This document shows positions 5,460-8,671 of a stretch of 8,671 bases of DNA, piece after piece; within the stretch, counting starts at the first letter, position 1, and each line of letters starts with the position of its first letter. Under the pieces are notes generated by a model. The model was not told where the DNA came from. It worked only from the letters and a program-made list of their open reading frames with translations, and searched no databases. Position numbers and translations under genes: made by a program. Source of the stretch: Natrialbaceae archaeon Tc-Br11_E2g1 (lineage in GTDB: Archaea > Halobacteriota > Halobacteria > Halobacteriales > Natrialbaceae); NCBI GenBank assembly GCA_001564255.1, contig LKNC01000103.1:1-8671 (forward strand). The letters are read 5' to 3'.

Positions 5460-6617
5460 ATGACCGTACAGGTAGCTGGCGTCGCCAGCACGACCTTCGG
5501 AAAATACCCCGACGGATCGACACGCGAACTGTTCGTCGAGGCGGCACGAAAGGCCCTAGAGGACACAGGCGTTCCCACAGCGGACGTAGAGGAGTTGTAC
5601 GTCGCGAACTTTCTCGGTGACGTGACCGACGACCAGGGGCACGTCGGCCCGATGATGGCCGACTACCTCGGCGTCCGGGAGGCCGCGGCGACGCGGACCG
5701 AGAGCGCGTGTGCCTCCGCGAGTACCACCGCACGGATCGCCCACCGATCGATCGAGTCGGGCGCGGTCGACGTCGCCCTGGTCGGTGGCGTCGAGATGAT
5801 GTTCTCGAGCGGGCTTGGCGAGGTGACAGACGCCTTAGCGAACGCCGCTGAAAACGAGTACGAAAACGAGGCCGGCCTCACTTTCCCCGGCATCTACGCG
5901 CTGATGGCCCGGGCGTACATGCGCGAGTTCGACGTCACGAAAGACGACTTGGCGGAAGTGATGGTGAAAAACCGCCGGAACGCCGTCGAGAACCCGATCG
6001 CCCAGAACCGTGAGGAACTGACCGTCGAGGACGTCCACGACTCCCCGACGGTCGCGAGCCCACTGAAACTCCACGACTGCTGTCCGATCACCGACGGCGC
6101 GAGCGCGGCCGTCCTCGTCTCGGCGGAGTACGCCGAGGATCACGGCCTCGAGGCTCCGGTGACGTTCGTCGCCAGCGGGCAGTCGAGTGATTCGATCGCC
6201 CTGCAGGACCGCCCCGAGATCACCCGAACGCCCGCGGCGGAACGGGCGGCGGAGGCGGCCTACGAGCAGGCGGGTATCGATCCCGACGACGTCGACGTCG
6301 CAGAGGTCCACGACTGTTTCACCATCGCCGAGATCCTCGCCGTCGAGTCACTCGGCTTCTTCGAGCGCGGCGAGGGCGCACGCGGTGCCGTCGAAGGCGA
6401 GACGGCAGTCGACGGGCGGATCCCGGTCAACGCCTCCGGCGGGCTGCTGGCGAAAGGTCACCCCGTGGGCGCGACCGGCGTCGCCCAGCTGGCAGAGATC
6501 ACGAAACAACTCGAGGGCCGCCACCCCAACCAGATCGACGACGCGGAGGTCGGCCTGACGCACACGGTCGGCGGGAGTGGTGCGAGCTGTGTGGTAAACG
6601 TCTTCAGAGGTGAGTAA
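5460..6617 (+). CDS. Thiolase (acetyl-CoA C-acyltransferase-like, SCP2 type), 385 aa
   Basis: Catalytic subunit of a thiolase that condenses two acyl-CoAs into a 3-oxoacyl-CoA or cleaves one. The nucleophile is probably C84 in ESACASAS. H284 (HDCF) and H334 (GHPVGATG) fit the SCP2/archaeal thiolase active site. The C-terminal block is LTHTVGGSGASCVV (366-379), where biosynthetic bacterial thiolases have a catalytic CxGGG, so this is a non-classical set. Length fits the family. The DUF35 protein 2 nt downstream is its expected partner: archaeal thiolases of this type work with such zinc-ribbon/OB-fold subunits, both in the acetoacetyl-CoA thiolase/HMG-CoA synthase complex and in the two-subunit ketothiolases described in Haloferax mediterranei PHA synthesis. 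No HMG-CoA synthase or PHA synthase is in the window, so the pathway is open. The ATG at 5460 is supported by the TATA box at 5426-5434. Confidence 0.93.
   Translation: MTVQVAGVASTTFGKYPDGSTRELFVEAARKALEDTGVPTADVEELYVANFLGDVTDDQGHVGPMMADYLGVREAAATRTESACASASTTARIAHRSIESGAVDVALVGGVEMMFSSGLGEVTDALANAAENEYENEAGLTFPGIYALMARAYMREFDVTKDDLAEVMVKNRRNAVENPIAQNREELTVEDVHDSPTVASPLKLHDCCPITDGASAAVLVSAEYAEDHGLEAPVTFVASGQSSDSIALQDRPEITRTPAAERAAEAAYEQAGIDPDDVDVAEVHDCFTIAEILAVESLGFFERGEGARGAVEGETAVDGRIPVNASGGLLAKGHPVGATGVAQLAEITKQLEGRHPNQIDDAEVGLTHTVGGSGASCVVNVFRGE
6606..6613 (+). promoter_or_regulatory. Shine-Dalgarno for the DUF35 gene
   Basis: AGAGGTGA matches the haloarchaeal consensus GGAGGTGA at seven of eight bases and ends 6 nt before the ATG at 6620. 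It lies inside the last codons of the thiolase gene, showing that the DUF35 gene is an internal operon gene translated from a shared mRNA. Confidence 0.65.
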
Positions 6618-6619
6618 TC

Positions 6620-6991
6620 ATGCAACCCTGGTTCAGAGAGTTCACGGACGCGATCGAGGACGGCGAACCGGTTTACAGACAGTGTAAAGAGTGTGCCGGG
6701 ACGGGGCTTCCCCCGCGGGAGGTCTGTCCGGAGTGTACCGGCGGCATGGTCGAACGGCCACTGTCGGGGCCGGCGACGGTCGTCTCACATACCCTGATCA
6801 CGAGTTCGATCCCGGCCTTTGCCGAGGAGACGCCGTACACGATCGTCCTCGCGGAGTTCGAGGAGGGCGTCACGCTCACCGGCCAACTCCGGGACGCCAA
6901 GGAGGTCGAGATCGGCGATACCGTCGAGGTCGGCGTCGAAGCGGTCGGCGAGGAGCACACGATCGTTACGTTCGCTCCGACGACGGACTGA
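6620..6991 (+). CDS. DUF35 zinc-ribbon/OB-fold protein, thiolase partner, 123 aa
   Basis: A two-part protein. The N-terminal rubredoxin-like zinc ribbon has C22-KE-C25 and C36-PE-C39. The OB-fold domain (about 46-118) includes GPATVVSHTLI, YTIVLAEFEEGVTLTGQL and IGDTVEVGVEAV. The opening PWFREFTDAIEDGEPVYRQC is the usual DUF35 start: a helix, then the zinc ribbon. Members act as the second subunit of archaeal thiolases; in the thiolase/HMG-CoA synthase complex they hold the two enzymes together and contribute to the CoA-binding space (family knowledge). The stop codon of the thiolase and this start are 2 nt apart, with the Shine-Dalgarno inside the thiolase gene, so the two are co-transcribed and probably made as a complex. 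All four zinc ligands are present and the length is normal. Confidence 0.92.
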   Translation: MQPWFREFTDAIEDGEPVYRQCKECAGTGLPPREVCPECTGGMVERPLSGPATVVSHTLITSSIPAFAEETPYTIVLAEFEEGVTLTGQLRDAKEVEIGDTVEVGVEAVGEEHTIVTFAPTTD

Positions 6992-7040
6992 CGGCGTTTC
7001 GGCTCCCGCTCCGGCGGAGGTGCGTATTGGCCGTCTGGGT

Positions 7041-7049
7041 GTTTTATTA
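7041..7049 (+). promoter_or_regulatory. TATA box of the dehydrogenase gene (GTTTTATTA)
   Basis: GTTTTATTA lies at -35 to -27 relative to the ATG at 7076, giving a leaderless transcript. It is identical to the thiolase TATA 9-mer, so the third gene can be transcribed on its own as well as by read-through. Confidence 0.65.
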
Positions 7050-7075
7050 TCGAAGGGTGCGTTGATCGACGTGCA

Positions 7076-7828
7076 ATGATAGATCTCAACGACCGAGTCG
7101 CGATCGTGACCGGAGCGGGACGTGGAATCGGGAAGGAAACGGCGACGCTGCTTGCCGAACAGGGCGCTGACGTGGTCGTCACCGACGTCATCCCCGAAAT
7201 CGAGGACGTCGGGGAAGCCGTCGAGGAACGCGGGGCCAACGCGCTGGTCCACGAACTCGACGTCACCGACTACGAGCGGGCACAGGACGTCGTCGAGGAC
7301 ACACTCGAGGAGTTCGGTAGAATCGATATCCTGGTAAACAACGCGGGGATCTTCCCGACGGCGACCCTAGAGGAGATGAGCCCGGAGGACTGGCAACAGG
7401 TGATCGACATCAACCTGACGGGCGTGTTCAACTGCACGAAAGCCGTCCTGCCGGCGATGGAAGACCAGGGGTACGGCCGGATCGTCAACATCTCCTCGGC
7501 TTCCGGGGGGCACGTCGGCTGGTCGGGTGACCTCTCACACTACGCCGCGAGCAAGGGCGGAGTCGTCGGCTTCACCCGGAGCGCAGCCATCGACCTCGGT
7601 CCGAAGGGGATCACGATGAACGCCATCGTCCCCGGCATGGTCGACACTGGTGCGGCCGAGGAAGTGTCCGAAGAAGAAGAGATCGAGGCGGCCGTGGCCA
7701 TGACACCCGTTGGCCGACAGGGTGACCCCGAGGAACTGGCGAGCTCGATCGTCTATCTCGCCTCCGAGCCGGCGGCGTTTATCACTGGCGCGTCGCTGGT
7801 CGTCGACGGCGGGCTCACCCTCGTCTAG
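7076..7828 (+). CDS. Short-chain dehydrogenase/reductase (FabG/PhaB-like), 250 aa
   Basis: A classical SDR with the Rossmann cofactor motif T12-G-A-G-R-G-I-G19, N88-N-A-G91, and a catalytic set of N113, S141 (NISS), Y156 and K160 (YAASK). Length and the C-terminal GASLVVDGG are typical of the 3-oxoacyl-ACP/CoA reductase branch. D37 at the end of the second strand (VVVTD) is the acidic residue that usually selects NAD(H) rather than NADP(H), so it may act as an NAD-linked 3-hydroxyacyl-CoA dehydrogenase or NADH-using reductase. Next to a thiolase, the likely substrate is 3-oxoacyl-CoA/3-hydroxyacyl-CoA; this is inference, since SDR substrates cannot be read from sequence. The gene follows DUF35 by 84 nt and has its own promoter matching that of the thiolase. 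The ATG at 7076 is set by that TATA spacing. No break or missing catalytic residue is seen. Confidence 0.92.
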   Translation: MIDLNDRVAIVTGAGRGIGKETATLLAEQGADVVVTDVIPEIEDVGEAVEERGANALVHELDVTDYERAQDVVEDTLEEFGRIDILVNNAGIFPTATLEEMSPEDWQQVIDINLTGVFNCTKAVLPAMEDQGYGRIVNISSASGGHVGWSGDLSHYAASKGGVVGFTRSAAIDLGPKGITMNAIVPGMVDTGAAEEVSEEEEIEAAVAMTPVGRQGDPEELASSIVYLASEPAAFITGASLVVDGGLTLV

Positions 7829-7854
7829 GAGGGCGGAACACTCCCTCACGCCGA

Positions 7855-7874
7855 CCGACACACCTGTGTGCCGG
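7855..7874. promoter_or_regulatory. Near-palindrome upstream of the single-domain Usp promoter
   Basis: Arms CCG-A-CACAC and GTGTG-C-CGG flank a central CT, with 8 of 10 arm positions pairing. It ends 16 nt before the TATA box at 7891. Its position suits a dimeric regulator that activates or blocks the promoter. The site is a sequence observation only. Confidence 0.4.
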
Positions 7875-7890
7875 CCTGCCCGTGGGGCGA

Positions 7891-7898
7891 TTTAAGTA
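7891..7898 (+). promoter_or_regulatory. TATA box of the single-domain Usp gene
   Basis: TTTAAGTA centres about 27 nt before the ATG at 7921, the strongest TATA box in the window. It favours the leaderless ATG at 7921 over an in-frame start at 7882, which would lie upstream of the box. Confidence 0.7.
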
Positions 7899-7920
7899 TC
7901 CGGTGGGAGAACTACCGGGC

Positions 7921-8337
7921 ATGGACATTCTCGTCGCGTTCGACGACTCCGAACCCGCCCGGGAAGCACTCGAGTTCGCCCTCGAGGAACACCCCGAAGC
8001 CGACGTCACCGTCCTCCACGCGATCAACCCCTACGATACGAGCTACGGGGAAGCAGCCCACTTCGGCATCGAGAGCGTCCTCGAGACGAGACACGAGGAA
8101 GCCGAGGAGCTGTTCGACCGGGCACGCGAGGTAGCGAGCGACCACGGGAGCGACCTCGAGACGGAGACGGTCGTGGGGGAACCGGCCGACGAGACCCTCT
8201 CGTATCTCGAGGAAAACCCGATCGATCGCGTCTACGTGGGCAGTCACGGCCGGTCCGGGCTCTCCCGGGTGTTGCTCGGAAGCGTCGCCGAACGGATCGT
8301 CCGTCGTGCGTCCGTCCCGGTGACGATCGTCCGCTGA
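7921..8337 (+). CDS. Single-domain UspA universal stress protein, 138 aa
   Basis: One Usp domain of standard length. It opens MDILVAFDDSEPAREALEFA with D8/D9 at the adenine-side loop. The ATP-binding signature G107-SH-G110, nine residues, G120-S121 is complete, so it is probably an ATP-binding, dimer-forming Usp, acting in the cytoplasm. The central part (GEAAHFGIESVLETRHEEAEELFDRA is split here as residues 43-68) is the helix that varies between Usp subfamilies. The start at 7921 is supported by the TATA box at 7891-7898. The gene lies 92 nt after the dehydrogenase and has its own promoter, so it is not clearly in that operon. A near-palindrome just upstream may be an operator. Its 3' end faces a small membrane-protein gene, 14 nt away. 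Confidence 0.93.
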   Translation: MDILVAFDDSEPAREALEFALEEHPEADVTVLHAINPYDTSYGEAAHFGIESVLETRHEEAEELFDRAREVASDHGSDLETETVVGEPADETLSYLEENPIDRVYVGSHGRSGLSRVLLGSVAERIVRRASVPVTIVR

Positions 8338-8348
8338 CACGGGTCGCT

Positions 8349-8382
8349 CGATCACTCACCGTCCGTACGGTCCCCGTGATCG
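8349..8382. repeat. Nested inverted repeat at a convergent gene junction
   Basis: CGATCAC (8349-8355) pairs with GTGATCG (8376-8382). Inside it ACCGT (8358-8362) pairs with ACGGT (8367-8371) around a 4-nt loop. The element starts 12 nt past the Usp stop and covers the last codons of the leftward small gene. It could form a hairpin in either transcript and protect or terminate the 3' ends, but no T-tract follows, so it is not called a terminator. Confidence 0.4.
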
Positions 8383-8513
8383 GCTCCGGTCCGGATCCAC
8401 ACGTGGAGTGAGACACCGACGATCGCGACCGACAGACAGTAGAGGTAGACGGCCGTTTCGACGGAGTCAGGGACGGGTTCTACCATGTCGACGTGGACTC
8501 GCGGATGACCCAT
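8352..8513 (-). CDS. Single-pass membrane micro-protein, 53 aa, unknown
   Basis: The family is not recognised. A hydrophobic stretch at about residues 18-40 (ETAVYLYCLSVAIVGVSLHV) is long enough for one membrane helix. It is preceded by MVEPVPDS and followed by a charged tail (RTGADHGDRTDGE). The start is uncertain: a TATA-like GTATGA on the minus strand (8541-8546) lies about 30 nt before the ATG at 8513, favouring a leaderless start there. Alternatives are GTG at 8537 (61 aa) and ATG at 8486 (44 aa, MVEPVPDS). The gene converges on the single-domain Usp gene, 14 nt apart. The codon bias and a clean helix with a charged end support coding, but such short genes are easily miscalled. Confidence 0.6.
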   Translation of the reverse strand: MGHPRVHVDMVEPVPDSVETAVYLYCLSVAIVGVSLHVWIRTGADHGDRTDGE

Positions 8514-8544
8514 AGTCGCCCGGCTGAATACGTCCACACCTCAT

Positions 8545-8568
8545 ACGGCGTCTCACCGACCACGCCGT
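8545..8568. repeat. 7-bp inverted repeat in a divergent promoter region
   Basis: ACGGCGT (8545-8551) and ACGCCGT (8562-8568) are perfect inverted copies separated by 10 nt. They lie between the leftward small membrane-protein gene and the rightward Usp gene at 8628, touching the proposed TATA-like box of the former. The element may be an operator or chance; nothing more can be said. Confidence 0.35.
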
Positions 8569-8596
8569 GTTCCCACTCGCCGGGCACCACCCGGAA

Positions 8597-8602
8597 GTTA
8601 AT
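8597..8602 (+). promoter_or_regulatory. TATA-like box of the terminal Usp gene
   Basis: GTTAAT centres about 29 nt before the ATG at 8628, consistent with a leaderless transcript. Confidence 0.55.
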
Positions 8603-8608
8603 GTCCGT

Positions 8609-8625
8609 CGGGGGGTTACCCCCCG
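8609..8625. promoter_or_regulatory. Perfect palindrome between TATA box and start codon of the terminal Usp gene
   Basis: CGGGGGGTTACCCCCCG has 8-bp arms around one central T. It lies between the TATA box and the ATG at 8628, ending 2 nt before the ATG and reaching the expected transcription start. Bound protein here would block initiation, so an operator is the simplest reading; if transcribed it would also form a very stable hairpin. Confidence 0.5.
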
Positions 8626-8627
8626 GT

Positions 8628-8671
8628 ATGAGTTTCGTCGTTCCGTTCGACGGATCGGACCTGTCCGAGGC
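8628..8671 (+). CDS. UspA-family protein, N-terminal fragment cut by window edge
   Basis: Only the first 14 codons and part of the next are present: MSFVVPFDGSDLSE followed by a partial Ala codon. The pattern of a short hydrophobic strand, D/G-S-D/E and an alanine-rich helix start is the standard beginning of a Usp domain, the same as in the two other Usp genes of this window (VLVPVDGSD, ILVAFDDSE). The remainder lies outside, so neither domain number nor the ATP signature can be checked. The ATG is supported by the TATA-like box 29 nt upstream. Confidence 0.7.
   Translation, partial: MSFVVPFDGSDLSE

Noticed and set aside
7016..7022. Strong Shine-Dalgarno-like GGAGGTG between DUF35 and the dehydrogenase
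   Set aside because: No start codon follows at usable distance, and the dehydrogenase start at 7076 is explained by its leaderless TATA box.
6673..7266. 197-codon minus-strand frame across DUF35 and the dehydrogenase start
   Set aside because: Serine/arginine-rich shadow translation spanning two well-supported genes and a promoter.
1..8671. Frequent CTCGAG hexamers as possible regulatory repeats
   Set aside because: They mostly fall in frame as Leu-Glu codons or in shifted frames of coding sequence and are a general compositional trait of haloarchaeal genomes.

Overview
The window is haloarchaeal chromosome, most likely from an extreme halophile of the class Halobacteria. GC content is high. 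CTCGAG and GAC/GTC-rich codons are everywhere. The predicted proteins are strongly acidic with few lysines. Nearly every gene that does not sit inside an operon has an AT-rich TATA-like box about 26-31 nt before its start codon, the haloarchaeal pattern for leaderless transcripts. No rRNA, tRNA, CRISPR array, insertion sequence or phage gene was seen. The genus cannot be fixed by reading alone.

Left part (1-2386): a small leftward zinc-ribbon protein (164-358) diverges from tryptophanyl-tRNA synthetase trpS (503-2059). TrpS is enlarged by an acidic insertion and carries a four-cysteine motif like that of iron-sulfur bacterial TrpRS. A 56-residue acidic protein of unknown function follows (2216-2386), with a Shine-Dalgarno sequence. 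At the extreme left (1-122) there are signs of a further leftward gene leaving the window, perhaps frameshifted.

Middle (2427-5178): a two-domain universal stress protein (UspA) runs rightward. It overlaps tail to tail by 40 bp with a leftward DUF2267 protein. Upstream of the latter on the same strand lies a cytoplasmic-looking sulfatase (3829-5178) with a CxPSR formylglycine site but unusual metal- and sulfate-site residues.

Right (5460-7828): an acyl-CoA module, made of an SCP2-type thiolase, a DUF35 zinc-ribbon/OB-fold partner only 2 nt downstream with its own Shine-Dalgarno, and a short-chain dehydrogenase/reductase. The dehydrogenase has its own promoter, which shares the 9-mer GTTTTATTA with the thiolase promoter at almost the same distance from the start codon. 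Together they could condense acyl-CoA units and reduce the 3-oxoacyl-CoA (or run in reverse), as in haloarchaeal PHA-precursor or fatty-acid/isoprenoid-type pathways; the physiological direction is inference.

Far right (7921-8671): a single-domain UspA protein, a convergent single-pass membrane micro-protein, and the first 14 codons of another UspA gene cut by the window edge. Both of these Usp genes have palindromes in or next to their core promoters. The window is mainly housekeeping, stress and acyl-CoA genes. I did not find a clearly new multi-gene system. The most notable points are the TrpRS cysteine motif, the thiolase/DUF35/SDR module with matched promoters, the atypical sulfatase, and the palindromic Usp promoters.
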